From UBA6623 sp965238125 (GTDB lineage: Bacteria; Acidobacteriota; Terriglobia; Bryobacterales; UBA6623), in assembly GCA_965238125.1 (NCBI GenBank), contig OZ250179.1, forward strand, positions 5,332,001 through 5,396,000: a stretch of DNA of 64,000 bases, written 5' to 3'. Positions 55,660-64,000 of the stretch are shown here, one piece after another; the first letter of the stretch is position 1, and the number at the start of each line of letters is the position of its first letter. Both the position numbers and the translations under genes were made by a program. The notes under the pieces are model-generated. The model saw nothing but the letters and a program-made list of their open reading frames with translations. It did no database searches and was not told the DNA's origin.

Positions 55660-56575
55660 ATGTCTACCTTGACCAAAAGCCCCGCCGAAACTTCCTCTTC
55701 CGCCGGGAAGGCCGCCAACGAGCACGACGTAAAGCCTTGGGCGCTCAAATCCCTGCCGCCGTTTCCCGCCGTGGCGTTGCAGCTGCTGAACCTCCTCGAC
55801 GACGCCGACGTGCCGATGAAGAAGATCGTCGATTTGCTGCGGGTCGATCCGGCGCTGTCGGCGGAGATCCTGCGGGTTTCCAACTCGGCGCTCTACGGAT
55901 TGAGTCGCCGCATCGACAACGTCTCGCACGCCATCGTGGTTCTGGGTACCGAAGTTGTGAAGCGTTTGGCCCTGACCATCGCGCTGGGGCGTTTCTCTCA
56001 CAGTTTTCTGCGCAACAAGAGTTTGCGGATTTGCTGGGACCACAGTATCGCCTGCGCCTTGGTCGCCGAGGAACTGGCCCAGGCGATGGGTCAGCCCAAG
56101 GACCGCGCCTATACCGCGGGGCTTCTGCACGACGTGGGTCGCTTGGCGCTGTTTGTCGTGCTACCCGGCCGAATTCGGCAACCTGATCGCCGTCGCCAGG
56201 GAAAACGAATTTGACGAACTCGAGTGTGAACGGCAGCTTTTTGACGTCGACCACTGCGCCGCCGGCGAATGGCTCGGCCGACACTGGAATCTGCCGCCGG
56301 AATTCGTCGACGCGATCGCTCACCACCACACCGCCGAAGCCAAGGACAAATCCTTGCTTTCAATCGTGACGGCCGCGAATTCCGTCGCCGACGCCATCGG
56401 CTTTCATGTGCTCGATATGCCGGCCAAAGCTACCGTCGCCGAGATCCTCGCCGATTTGCCGCTCGACAATCGCGAAAAGGTTGTCGAAAGATTTGAAGGT
56501 TTCGACGATGAAATCCGCGCGGCGATCGGGGCTGTGACGCCGCCGGCTCGGGCCGCGGCTAGCCGTCGGCCGTGA
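55660..56575 (+). pseudogene. HDOD domain protein with internal frameshift
   Basis: The first frame (55660-56214) begins a HDOD signalling domain (LPPFPAVALQLLNLLDDADV, VDPALSAEILRVSNSALYGL, AGLLHDVGRLALFV). At about 56155 family sequence continues one frame over (YPAEFGNLIAVARENEFDEL, FDVDHCAAGEWLGRHWNLPP, IAHHHT) and ends at 56575. A one-base change near TTTGTCGTGCTACCC would restore a protein of about 305 residues. Either the gene is inactivated or the base is a sequencing error. ATG 55660 follows GGAG. Confidence 0.75.
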
Positions 56576-56600
56576 ACCGTGAGCCGTGAACTGTGAACCG
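56572..56600 (+). repeat. Short tandem repeat GTGAACCG
   Basis: GTGAACCGTGAGCCGTGAAC TGTGAACCG is about three and a half units of a GTGAACCG-like octamer, starting at the stop codon of the HDOD gene. Confidence 0.65.
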
Positions 56601-56641
56601 GGGGAGGCGTTTCCTCGGGGGTCCATTTTCAACGATGGATG

Positions 56642-57307
56642 TTATGGCTTGTCTGCGGCACGACGTTGGCCGACCTCGGACCACTCGCGCAGCCGGTCGT
56701 CGACATCCGGCCCGATGAAATCCGAGACCACCGCGACGGAATCCGCGCCGGCGGTCAACACTCGCTCGACATTCCCCCGGTCGATGCCACCGATCGCGAC
56801 GAGCGGTTTGTTGGTTAGCGGCCGCAATCGAGCGAGTTCCTCCAGGCCGACGACGGGGTCGGGTCTTTTCTTCGAGCTGGTCGAGAAAATCGGCCCGATC
56901 GCCAGATAGTCCGCCGGCTCGAGATCGGCTTCCCGAAGCTGCCGCTCGTTATGGGTTGAAAAGCCGATGAACATGGCTTTCCCGGCCGCCGACGCATCAA
57001 GCAACGCGCGCACTTCGGCGGGCGGAAGATCGTCCTGTCCCACATGAACGCCGTCGGCCCCCAATAGCAAGGCGATGTCGGGTCGGTCGTTGATGACGAA
57101 GAGAGCCCCGGCTTCCCGCAAGATGCGTCCAACCTCCGCCGCCGTTTCGAAAATCGCACGGGTGTAGGGGCCCTTGTGGCGAAATTGACCGATTCCGACC
57201 CGGGCCCTGGCCGGCGCGCCCGCCAAATCCTCCACGGCGACTCCCCGAGCCGCGGCCACCGCCGTGTCCAAGATGGGATAGAACGTGGGGAGTTGAAGCC
57301 TCTTCAT
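56642..57307 (-). CDS. thiE: Thiamine-phosphate synthase ThiE
   Basis: The 221-residue TIM barrel joins HMP-pyrophosphate and THZ-phosphate to thiamine phosphate. Visible motifs are VINDRPDIALLLGADGVHVG with QDDLPP, the DYLAIGPIFSTSSK segment, and VAIGGIDRGNVERVLTAGAD with VAVVSDF. ATG 57307 gives the usual N-terminus; a few codons upstream also read open. No TPP riboswitch core was found in the upstream gap and no other thi gene is next to it. Confidence 0.9.
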   Translation of the reverse strand: MKRLQLPTFYPILDTAVAAARGVAVEDLAGAPARARVGIGQFRHKGPYTRAIFETAAEVGRILREAGALFVINDRPDIALLLGADGVHVGQDDLPPAEVRALLDASAAGKAMFIGFSTHNERQLREADLEPADYLAIGPIFSTSSKKRPDPVVGLEELARLRPLTNKPLVAIGGIDRGNVERVLTAGADSVAVVSDFIGPDVDDRLREWSEVGQRRAADKP

Positions 57308-57605
57308 GCGAAAGAACCAGGCTGATGGCTGCAAGGGAATCGACGTGAGAGCATAAGATATTTGTTTTTAAGAATTTACATCGTCGACTCGCTTGGCGCG
57401 GTTTGTTTTGATCCCTATGGTCGGGAATTCGGAAACCATCCCGGCGCCCGAGTGGACCTTAAGTAGTATCGGTAACTTAGGTAGAAACCCGCAACGCGGT
57501 CTAGGCCGAACCTCGCATAGTCAGCAGACCCGGATCCATGATATCCAAAGGGCAAGAGGATGCGCGGGGGGGTCCACCCGCGACGCACGACCCAGGATTC
57601 CGGTC

Positions 57606-58067
57606 ATGAGCAAGTTGACTGCCTTTACGGGTATCGGCACTTTGCAAGGAACCGTGGAAAGCATCGAGCTGCACGAGTGGCCCGCATGGCCCGAGTACGG
57701 CAAGGGGAAGTTCGAGGAGCTGGATGCCTACCGGGCGTCGTTCAGCGGGGAAGTGGATATTCCCCTTCTTTACCGGGGTCCGGTCAATGTGGCCTTCGAT
57801 CTATTGGACCGCGATCCCAAATCAAAGGCCGGCCCCTGCACGGTTACGGTGAATGGCCATACCGACCATGAGGCGACCTACGAGGTGAAGGGGACCAAGC
57901 TCGTCTTCAACGCCCGCTTCGAGGGGAAGTCGAGGACCCTGGTGATGTACCGCACCGGCCGCGAGCAGGATTGCACCATGGTCGAGGTCAAGGGGTACAA
58001 GGATAAGACCTTGCGCTTGCGTCCCACCGGACAGCCGGACGAAAAAGTCCGTTCGCCCAAGAAGTAA
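57606..58067 (+). CDS. Conserved hypothetical cytoplasmic protein
   Basis: The 153-residue protein has no signal peptide or transmembrane segment. It contains beta-like stretches (GIGTLQGTVESIELHEWPAW, LVFNARFEGKSRTLVMYRTG) and a basic C-terminal tail. The ATG at 57606 is preferred; the frame is open to 57393 but the added part is low in similarity to real protein. I do not recognise the family. Confidence 0.55.
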   Translation: MSKLTAFTGIGTLQGTVESIELHEWPAWPEYGKGKFEELDAYRASFSGEVDIPLLYRGPVNVAFDLLDRDPKSKAGPCTVTVNGHTDHEATYEVKGTKLVFNARFEGKSRTLVMYRTGREQDCTMVEVKGYKDKTLRLRPTGQPDEKVRSPKK

Positions 58068-58275
58068 CCCGCTTCGGCCCCTCGGGTGCATTCTCCGCCG
58101 CGGCGTTCCGGCTCGCGGCTCATGTCACTTCACTCGCCCGAGGGCCTCGAAGGTGTACAATAAGCGTGTTTTAGCCTGCCGTCGCCCGTGGTTTCCTCGT
58201 TCCGTTTGATGCATTGTTCGACGCGCCGCCAAGGCGGCTGAGGAAGTTCGCGCGCCCGCGCGCAACCAAATTCTT

Positions 58276-59313
58276 ATGTCAACACCGGAAACTTTTCGCG
58301 TCGGATTCACCGCCGACCTCGTTGGGGACACCAAGCGCTCGGGGGAGAGCGCCGCCGCGCAAATCTTGGACCCGCTTCCCAATCTCGAATGGGACGTATT
58401 GCCCGATACCGGCGGCGTCGCCGACCCGGAGATCATCGATCGCTACGACGCCCTGATCGTCTTGGGGTATGACTTTCCTCCCGAGGCCTTTGTCGGAGTG
58501 AAGCGTTTAGTGTGCTTGGCGCGCTGGGGAGTCGGCTTCGACCGGGTCGACGTTCCGGCCTGCACCGAAGCCGATGTTTTGCTCGCGATTACGCCCAACG
58601 GCGTGCGCCGGCCGGTCGCGGAAGGGATCATCACGCTGATCCTGGCATGCGCCAAGGATTTGCGAACCCTCGACATCCGCACGCGCGCCGGAGATTGGCG
58701 CCCCGAGGTGAGCCGAGCCATCTGCGTCGAGGGGCGAACGCTCGGTTCGGTCGGCGCGGGCAACATTGCCGGCGAACTGTTCCGCATGGCCCGCGGGATG
58801 GGCTTCGGCGGCTTGCTCGCCTGCGACCCGTTCGTCACCAAGGAGCGCGCCGCCGAGATGGGCGTGGAATTGGTCGATCTGCCCACCGTGATGCGCGAAA
58901 GCGACTTTATAACCATCAATGCTCCGCTGAACGAGCACACCGAAGGCCTGGTCGGGGCCGAGGAATTGGCATTGATGAAGCCGGGCGCGTACCTGATCAA
59001 CACCGCGCGCGGCCCCGTCGTCGATGAAAAGGCGCTGATCGAAGTATTGCGGCAAGGCAAGATCGCCGGTGCCGGCCTCGATGTCTTCGAGGAAGAACCC
59101 ATCCCGAAAGACAACCCGCTGCTGGAACTCGACAACGTGATTGTCGCTCCGCATTCGATTGCCTGGACCGAGGAGAGTATTCGCGACCTGGGGCTGGACT
59201 CATGCCGCAATGTTCGCAACGTCTACGAAGGGAAACCGCCGGACTTCCTGGCGAACCCGAAGGCGGTCGAGCGGCCGGGCGTTCAAGCCAAACTGGCACG
59301 GAGGAAGTCATGA
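58276..59313 (+). CDS. D-isomer specific 2-hydroxyacid dehydrogenase
   Basis: The 345-residue protein has the catalytic and NAD domains of the family: LARWGVGFDRVDV, the coenzyme loop SVGAGNIAGELFRMARGMG, NTARGPVVDEKAL with the substrate Arg, AGLDVFEEEPIP with the Glu, and APHSIAWTEES with the catalytic His. It reduces or oxidises a 2-hydroxy acid such as glycerate, tartronate semialdehyde derivatives or phosphoglycerate. Its stop overlaps the start of the aldolase gene (ATGA at 59310-59313), so the enzymes probably act in one pathway. Confidence 0.9.
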   Translation: MSTPETFRVGFTADLVGDTKRSGESAAAQILDPLPNLEWDVLPDTGGVADPEIIDRYDALIVLGYDFPPEAFVGVKRLVCLARWGVGFDRVDVPACTEADVLLAITPNGVRRPVAEGIITLILACAKDLRTLDIRTRAGDWRPEVSRAICVEGRTLGSVGAGNIAGELFRMARGMGFGGLLACDPFVTKERAAEMGVELVDLPTVMRESDFITINAPLNEHTEGLVGAEELALMKPGAYLINTARGPVVDEKALIEVLRQGKIAGAGLDVFEEEPIPKDNPLLELDNVIVAPHSIAWTEESIRDLGLDSCRNVRNVYEGKPPDFLANPKAVERPGVQAKLARRKS

Positions 59314-60080
59314 AGCCCAACCTGATTCGTCAGCGCCTGGCCGAGGGGAAAGTGCCCGTCGGCCACATGATCATGGAATTCGCGACCCGCGGCATCGCCA
59401 AAATCACGGAGTCGGCGGGCCTGGATTTCGTGCTGCTCGACATGGAACACGGCGGCCGCGATTTCGGGAGCATTTGCGACTTGCTGGCCTGGTTCAAGAG
59501 CACGCCAATCACGCCGGTCGTGCGCGTCCCGGCGACCGAGTACCACTTCATCGCTCGCGTGATGGACGCCGGAGCGCAGGGCGTGATGGTTCCCAACGTC
59601 CGCTCCGTCGAACAGGCTCAACGCGTGATTACGGCGCTGCGCTTCGCGCCCGACGGCGACCGCGGGCTGGGGCTCGGCGGCGCGCAAAACGACTACATGC
59701 GCCCGCAACCGGTCGAATACATGACCGAGGCGAATCAGTCCAACATCTTTCTCTGCCAGATCGAGAGCACCAAGGCGCTTGCCGGCATTGACGACATTGC
59801 GTCTCTACCCGGGGTCGACAACCTGTGGGTCGGCCACTACGATTTGAGCCAATCGATGGGGATCGTGGGGCAGCTCGAAAACCCGGTTTTTGTGGATGCT
59901 CTGCGCAAGGTGACCGACGCCGCCAAGCGGCATGGCAAGAGCGCGGGCATTCAGCCCGGCACCGTGGCGCAGGCGCGCGAGTGGATGGGTTTGGGATTCA
60001 ACGTCATTTCCTACAGCGTGGATCACGGAGTCTACTCGGCCGCGCTCAAGGCGGATACCGCGGCCATCCGCGGGATGTAG
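59310..60080 (+). CDS. HpcH/HpaI family aldolase
   Basis: The 256-residue enzyme resembles class II, metal-dependent 2-keto-3-deoxy-sugar-acid aldolases. Motifs: FVLLDMEHGGRDFGSI, VRVPATEYHFIARVMDAGAQ, GVMVPNVRSVEQA, the IESTKALAGIDDI loop with the metal Glu, and VGHYDLSQSMG with the Asp. It would cleave a keto acid to pyruvate and an aldehyde such as tartronate semialdehyde. The start is coupled to the dehydrogenase gene (GGAGG upstream at 59300-59304). Confidence 0.9.
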   Translation: MKPNLIRQRLAEGKVPVGHMIMEFATRGIAKITESAGLDFVLLDMEHGGRDFGSICDLLAWFKSTPITPVVRVPATEYHFIARVMDAGAQGVMVPNVRSVEQAQRVITALRFAPDGDRGLGLGGAQNDYMRPQPVEYMTEANQSNIFLCQIESTKALAGIDDIASLPGVDNLWVGHYDLSQSMGIVGQLENPVFVDALRKVTDAAKRHGKSAGIQPGTVAQAREWMGLGFNVISYSVDHGVYSAALKADTAAIRGM

Positions 60081-60127
60081 TGCTGCCCAACTTCACGCGG
60101 CCGCGATCACGCGACCGCAAGGTCAAT

Positions 60128-61030
60128 TTACAGCGAGAGCCGGACGGTTCTTTTTTCCACCGTCCCGCGGCGGTCGGAGTTTTCGGTGCGCGTCAGCACG
60201 GTGACTTCTCGGACTCCGTTGGCAAGCAAGTAATCGCGGGCGTCGTCGATGCCGGCGCCGACTTGGGCGGGGCCGTGGGAGTCGTCACCGAAACAGAAGC
60301 CTATTCCCATTGCGGCGGCGCGTTCGACCAGCCAAGGCGCGGGGTAGGGCGTCGGCAGGCCCTTGCGGTAGCCGGCCGTATTCAAATCGAGAATGGCTTC
60401 GCACGCACGCGCGGCTTCTAGGGCACGGTCGGCGGCGCGTCGGATCAGCGGTGTGTCGACCGGGGCGTCGGGTCCGGCGTTTTTTCGCAGCAGGTCGAGA
60501 TGCCCGACAACCTCGGGGCGCAACGCGTCGATCATCTCGGCGACGGTTTCGTAGTAGCGTACCGCGAGCGCTTCCAGCCCGCCGATGCCGTCGCGGATGC
60601 CGTGGAAATCCTCGATCTCCCCATCGATGGAGACTTCGTCGACGTAATGCACCGAGCCGACCATGTAGTCGAAGTCACCGGCCTCGCGGTAGGCGAGCAT
60701 CTTGTCGCGATAGCCGTCGGTGGGAACCACTTCAATCTCGAATCCACGCAAGACGATCAGCCGTTCGGCGAAGCGATTGGCTAGTTCGTGGATGGCGCGG
60801 ATGTAGTTGCGGAAGTCCTCCTCGAGGCGCTCAACGGTGAAGCCCTTCTCCTTTTCGGTGGGGTAGAGGAAGCGCAATTCGGTGCGGGGAGCGTGCTCGG
60901 TGACGCCGAAAGTGTGATATCCGGCGGTGACGGCGGCATCGAGAACGTCTTCGAGGCGACCTTCGGCGTGCTCGCAAAATTCGCCGCTGTGGCCGCCGTG
61001 CAGAGAACAGCGCCAGGGTTCGCGGGGCAT
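60128..61030 (-). CDS. PHP-domain phosphatase, histidinol-phosphatase-like
   Basis: The 300-residue enzyme starts MPREPWRCSLHGGHSGEFCE and has the PHP pattern: CSLHGGHSGEFCEHAEG, FGVTEHAPR, LRGFEIEV, MVGSVHYVDE, VVGHLDLLRK, LDLNTAGYRKGLP and GDDSHGP. These hold the metal-binding His/Glu/Asp residues. The closest reading is histidinol phosphatase (HisK-type); a more general phosphoesterase is possible. ATG 61030 is used because upstream the frame runs into the IS630 end at 61078. The IS lies 47 bp upstream and may have replaced its promoter. Confidence 0.85.
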   Translation of the reverse strand: MPREPWRCSLHGGHSGEFCEHAEGRLEDVLDAAVTAGYHTFGVTEHAPRTELRFLYPTEKEKGFTVERLEEDFRNYIRAIHELANRFAERLIVLRGFEIEVVPTDGYRDKMLAYREAGDFDYMVGSVHYVDEVSIDGEIEDFHGIRDGIGGLEALAVRYYETVAEMIDALRPEVVGHLDLLRKNAGPDAPVDTPLIRRAADRALEAARACEAILDLNTAGYRKGLPTPYPAPWLVERAAAMGIGFCFGDDSHGPAQVGAGIDDARDYLLANGVREVTVLTRTENSDRRGTVEKRTVRLSL

Positions 61031-61099
61031 CGTTCCAGTGTAGTGGGCGCCGTCGAGGAGGCGACGTGGGGTGATTATTGAGTCTCGCATAATATCCTG

Positions 61100-62115
61100 T
61101 CAATCGAGACAAAGAGAAGACTGTTTCCAGAAAGCGGTAATCAAGCGCGGTTTGCGGCGCATGCGCCGCAGCGTTTTGCGGGCACGTTCGTCGAGTTCCC
61201 AGTAGTCCTTCGGACAGACGTTCGGCAACTCGTGCTGTTTCCAGTACGCCCAGATGTATTCCACCGGATTCAGCTCCGGCGCATACGCCGGCAAATACTC
61301 CGTCACGATATGGCCTTGCGAGAGTTCAATGAACTCTCGCACCATCCGACTGCGATGCGCCGGCAAGCGGTCCCAGACGATCATCAACGGGCCGTCCATG
61401 TGGCGAACCAAGGCCTGCAGAAAGTCGATGACCTCCAACTCGCCAATCGCGCCGGGATAGAGCCGAAAGTAAAAGTTGCGCAACGTCAACCCGGCCGACA
61501 CCGAAAGCTTCTGCCAATTGAAGTTGAACTCCAGCAGCGGCGTCTCGCCGCGCGGCGCCCAGGTGCGGCAACGATGCGGCTTCTGACTCCATCCGCTTTC
61601 GTCGATGAAGACGATCGTGCGGTCTTGTTTGCGGGCTTTTTTTTAATGGCCGGCCACCTCTTGCACTTCCAGTCGCGGATGGCCTCTTCGTTGCGCTCGC
61701 GGGCTTTGCCGACCGGGCGTTGCGGGCTCCAGCCGAGCGCCCGCAGGATCTTCCAGACATGGCCCTCGTGATAGCGCACGCCGAACTCGTCTCGGATCAG
61801 ACGAGCCACCCGCGGACAGCTCCACAACGGCGTCGGGAAGCCGTGCGCCTCGGGGCCTTCGAGCAGCAGGATCTCCAGGCGTTCGAGCTGCGTGGCGTCT
61901 AATAGCGGCTTGCGGCCGGCGTGGCCGGCCTTGCGCAGCCCGGCCTCGCCTTGCGCCAGGTACTGTCGTCGCCACTCACTGACAGTTTGGCGGGCGACTG
62001 TCAGACGCCTGGCGGTTTCGGACTGATTGAGTCCTTCATCGAGCAAACGCATCGCTTCGAAACGGCGTTTCTCCAATGCTTCGAAATCGCGGCGCTTTCC
62101 TTTCGGTGTTCCCAT
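61100..62115 (-). CDS. IS630-family transposase, copy 2, made by -1 frameshifting
   Basis: The design matches copy 1: the DNA-binding half from 62115, a run of eight A (read on the minus strand, 61637-61644) and the DDE half ending at 61100. Three residues differ from copy 1 (for example GHAGRKP for GRAGRKP, FLQALV for FLKALV, PRLITAF for PRFITAF). None affects the DDE motifs. Confidence 0.88.
61636..61644 (-). promoter_or_regulatory. -1 ribosomal frameshift slippery site in IS630 copy 2
   Basis: On the minus strand this reads AAA AAA AAG in the first frame, the same A AAA AAG heptamer as in copy 1. Confidence 0.75.
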
Positions 62116-62310
62116 ACATAAGAATACGTACGGCAACACCAAAAAATGTCACTCTATTTTGCGAGACTCAATAGGACCCTCCCCGACGTGGCGCACGGCT
62201 CCAGGCGTGCCGTGTCGGCATTCGTGCCGACATGTCTTCCTCTCCGCGGCCTCCAGGTGCGTTCCCAAGCCGAATGCCGCCGCGGCACGCAAGAACGCGC
62301 GCAACGCGAG

Positions 62311-63609
62311 CTACCAGGCGACCAGTGCCCGTAAGTCGCGGACGTTGTTTCCCGTCGGGCCGGTCATCAAAAGGTCGTCAAGTTTTTCGAAGAAGTGAAA
62401 GGAGTCCGAGCGTCGCTCGTAGTCGTCGGCCTCGATGCCGGCCGCTCGCGCCCTTGCGATCGTCTCGCCGTCGGCCACCGCGCCCGCGGCCGGTGAGTTG
62501 CCGTCGACGCCGTCGGTGCCGGCGCTGATCACGGCGATGTTTTGCCCCGCGATGCGGCGGGCGCAGGAAAGTACGAACGCTTGGTTGCGGCCGCCCATGC
62601 CGTCTCCGGTCACTGGTACGCTCAACTCGCCGCCGGTCAGCAAGGCGACGGTCTTGCCCGGGTGAGCTTGCCGCAGGCCCTCCACCCGCCCGACAAGATG
62701 CTCGACGGCCTTCTCGTAAGGCCAATCGTCGACCGAAAGATCTTCCTCGACGACCCAGCCGCGCGAGGCGGCTTCGCCATGCAGCGCGTCCACGCCGTCT
62801 TGGTTCGCGAGCAAGTCGTGCCAACTGCTGTGAGCGAACTTTTCGCCGCCCGGTTTGGGGGTTTCCCGAATCGTGCCTTCGTCGAATAGGCGACGAATCG
62901 AGGCCGGAAAGCGCTCAAGCAACCCGAGCCGTTGGGCCAACTCTCGGCAATCCTCAACAGTCGATTCGTCGGGCATGGTCGGCCCCGAGGCAACGGTCGA
63001 CGGCTGGTCGGCCGGCACGTCGGAGACGTACAACGTCATCTGCCTCGCCGGGTCGGCCCGCTCGGCCAAGCGGCCGCCCTTGATCGCGGAGAAATGCTTG
63101 CGCAGGACGTTCATCTCGACGATATTGGCTCCGCAAGTCACCAGCAGGCGAAAGAATTCGCGACTGTCTTCGAGCGAGATGCCGTCGGCAATCGGCCGCT
63201 CACAAATCGCCGATCCGCCGCCCGACAGCAAGTACACCACCAAGTCCTCGGGGCGAAGATCGCTGACCAGCTCGAGAACGACCGAGGCCGCCCGGAAGCT
63301 CTCGGCGTTGGGGTAAGGGTGCCCGCCGGTGTAGTGGAGAAAGTAGGGCAATTCACGCTCGGGCGCAACCGAGCTGACGACCACGCCGGAGACGACGCGA
63401 GGCTCGACAATAGCGACGACTTGCTCGGCCATTCGCAACGCGGCCTTGCCGATCGAGACGCAGATCACCTTGCGGCACGCAGAGAGATCGACGCGCTCGT
63501 CGCCGACCGTGAGGATGTTGTCGCGGCAGGTAATGCGGCGAGGCATCACCTTGTCAAGCGACAAGCTGTCGAGAGTGCGGAGAAAAATGTCGCGAAGATC
63601 GGCTTTCAC
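62311..63609 (-). CDS. Glycerate 2-kinase (MOFRL family)
   Basis: The 432-residue enzyme is a type II glycerate kinase that phosphorylates D-glycerate to 2-phosphoglycerate. Motifs: the nucleotide part SIGKAALRMAEQVVAIV, HYTGGHPYPNAESFRA, VVYLLSGGGSAICE, and the C-terminal MOFRL stretch LLTGGELSVPVTGDGMGGRN with AVISAGTDGVDGNSPAAGAV. It lies 98 bp downstream of the 2-hydroxyacid dehydrogenase at the window edge, on the same strand, in keeping with a route from keto/hydroxy acids to glycolysis. Confidence 0.93.
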   Translation of the reverse strand: MKADLRDIFLRTLDSLSLDKVMPRRITCRDNILTVGDERVDLSACRKVICVSIGKAALRMAEQVVAIVEPRVVSGVVVSSVAPERELPYFLHYTGGHPYPNAESFRAASVVLELVSDLRPEDLVVYLLSGGGSAICERPIADGISLEDSREFFRLLVTCGANIVEMNVLRKHFSAIKGGRLAERADPARQMTLYVSDVPADQPSTVASGPTMPDESTVEDCRELAQRLGLLERFPASIRRLFDEGTIRETPKPGGEKFAHSSWHDLLANQDGVDALHGEAASRGWVVEEDLSVDDWPYEKAVEHLVGRVEGLRQAHPGKTVALLTGGELSVPVTGDGMGGRNQAFVLSCARRIAGQNIAVISAGTDGVDGNSPAAGAVADGETIARARAAGIEADDYERRSDSFHFFEKLDDLLMTGPTGNNVRDLRALVAW

Positions 63610-63707
63610 GAATTTTCACCAGCCTCGATTCCGACCTCGATGGCTGGCGCCCCCCGACGTGGCGCGAGCCTCCAGGCTTGCCTCGAACCGATTCATCGGT
63701 TCGTTTC

Positions 63708-64000
63708 CTACGCCTCGTCCGCAAACAGCGCGCGATTCACAAGATTCGGCGGACGCTGCCCGTCGAGGGCCGCCAAGGCGCTTTCGGCGGCCATCATGCA
63801 CATCTTTCGCCGCGTCGCCGTCGAGGCGCTGGCGATATGAGGCGTCACGACGACATTTTCGAGCTTCAGCAAGCGCGGCTCGACACGCGGTTCGTTTTCG
63901 AAAACATCGAGGCCCGCCGCGGCGATTTCTCCATGCTCGAGGGCCTCGGCCAGCGCGGCTTCATCGACCACGGGCCCGTGGGAGGTGTTGATCAGCACGG
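63708..64000 (-). CDS. 2-hydroxyacid dehydrogenase, probably glyoxylate/hydroxypyruvate reductase (partial)
   Basis: This C-terminal part continues past the right edge. It holds MLINTSHGPVVDEAALAEAL, AGLDVFENEPRVEP and VVVTPHIASASTATRR with the catalytic His, typical of D-glycerate dehydrogenase/hydroxypyruvate reductase. The usual Arg of NTARG is Ser-His (NTSHG), seen in some GyaR-type enzymes. It is the first gene of the glycerate kinase unit. Confidence 0.88.
   Translation of the reverse strand, partial: VLINTSHGPVVDEAALAEALEHGEIAAAGLDVFENEPRVEPRLLKLENVVVTPHIASASTATRRKMCMMAAESALAALDGQRPPNLVNRALFADEA

Larger units (their letters stand above)
61078..62171 (-). mobile_element. IS630-family insertion sequence, copy 2 (inverted)
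   Basis: It is 1094 bp long with ends TTGAGTCTCGCA(A/T)AATA and TA duplications at 61076-61077 and 62172-62173. It differs from copy 1 in a few bases, so it is an older separation than the identical IS1182 pair. It sits between the PHP gene and the glycerate kinase gene. Confidence 0.93.

Noticed and set aside
57308..57605. TPP riboswitch upstream of thiE
   Set aside because: The conserved CTGAGA and ACCCTTTGAACCTGAT core blocks are absent in the upstream sequence on the coding strand.

Overview
This is a GC-rich bacterial chromosome segment, most likely from an acidobacterium related to Solibacter/Bryobacterales. The main clue is a secreted protease whose C-terminal region looks like the Solibacter-type (TIGR03437) module. 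DUF1501, Gfo/Idh/MocA and DUF6807 proteins, and many secreted proteins of unknown role, fit the same kind of genome. The taxonomic call is an inference. No rRNA, tRNA or CRISPR array was seen.

Layout. 1-8.9 kb: the tail of an acidic protein, an amidase, and a leftward lipid cluster (fatty acyl reductase, then an ACP/acyl-AMP ligase/acyltransferase fusion, then PlsY). The cluster is split by a REP element pair, a collapsed RAYT transposase and an IS1182-type insertion. 9-19.2 kb: secreted or membrane proteins (matrixin-type protease, Gfo/Idh dehydrogenase, PhoD-like phosphatase, cupin, zinc-ribbon membrane protein) and a broken M29-type aminopeptidase. 19.8-25.6 kb: housekeeping block clpX-lon-engB-rho. 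25.7-28 kb: a phosphomannose-isomerase-like gene broken by an IS630 element and by a separate frameshift. 28-35.6 kb: old yellow enzyme homologue, DUF2203, YjbQ, DUF3500, DUF1501, and an HTH+TPR protein. 35.8-41.2 kb: a giant secreted M36 metalloprotease with four LamG-like domains. 41.4-43 kb: a second, inverted IS1182 copy. 43-52 kb: DegT aminotransferase, ribosomal protein L28, DUF6807, Fic protein with a palindromic operator, family 5 uracil-DNA glycosylase, DksA-type zinc finger protein, and a tandem alpha/beta hydrolase. 52-58 kb: repeats, a PAS remnant, secreted proteins, an atypical IscU/NifU-like protein, a frameshifted HDOD protein and ThiE. 58-64 kb: a glycerate-type sugar-acid module (2-hydroxyacid dehydrogenases, HpcH/HpaI aldolase, glycerate 2-kinase) and a PHP phosphatase, with a second inverted IS630 copy between them.

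The window shows strong repeat and IS activity. Three palindromic repeat families lie between genes. One (REP-A) is built from hairpins with GAA-type loops and shows compensatory stem changes. It flanks a RAYT relic in the arrangement expected of a REPtron, and its CCTAGG stem is the insertion site of an IS1182 element. At least five genes are visibly decayed (manA-like, M29, HDOD, PAS sensor, GNAT). The best candidate for a little-described system is the REP-A/RAYT/IS1182 nest together with the lipid operon it interrupts, whose domain content recalls bacterial ether-lipid or fatty-alcohol synthesis.
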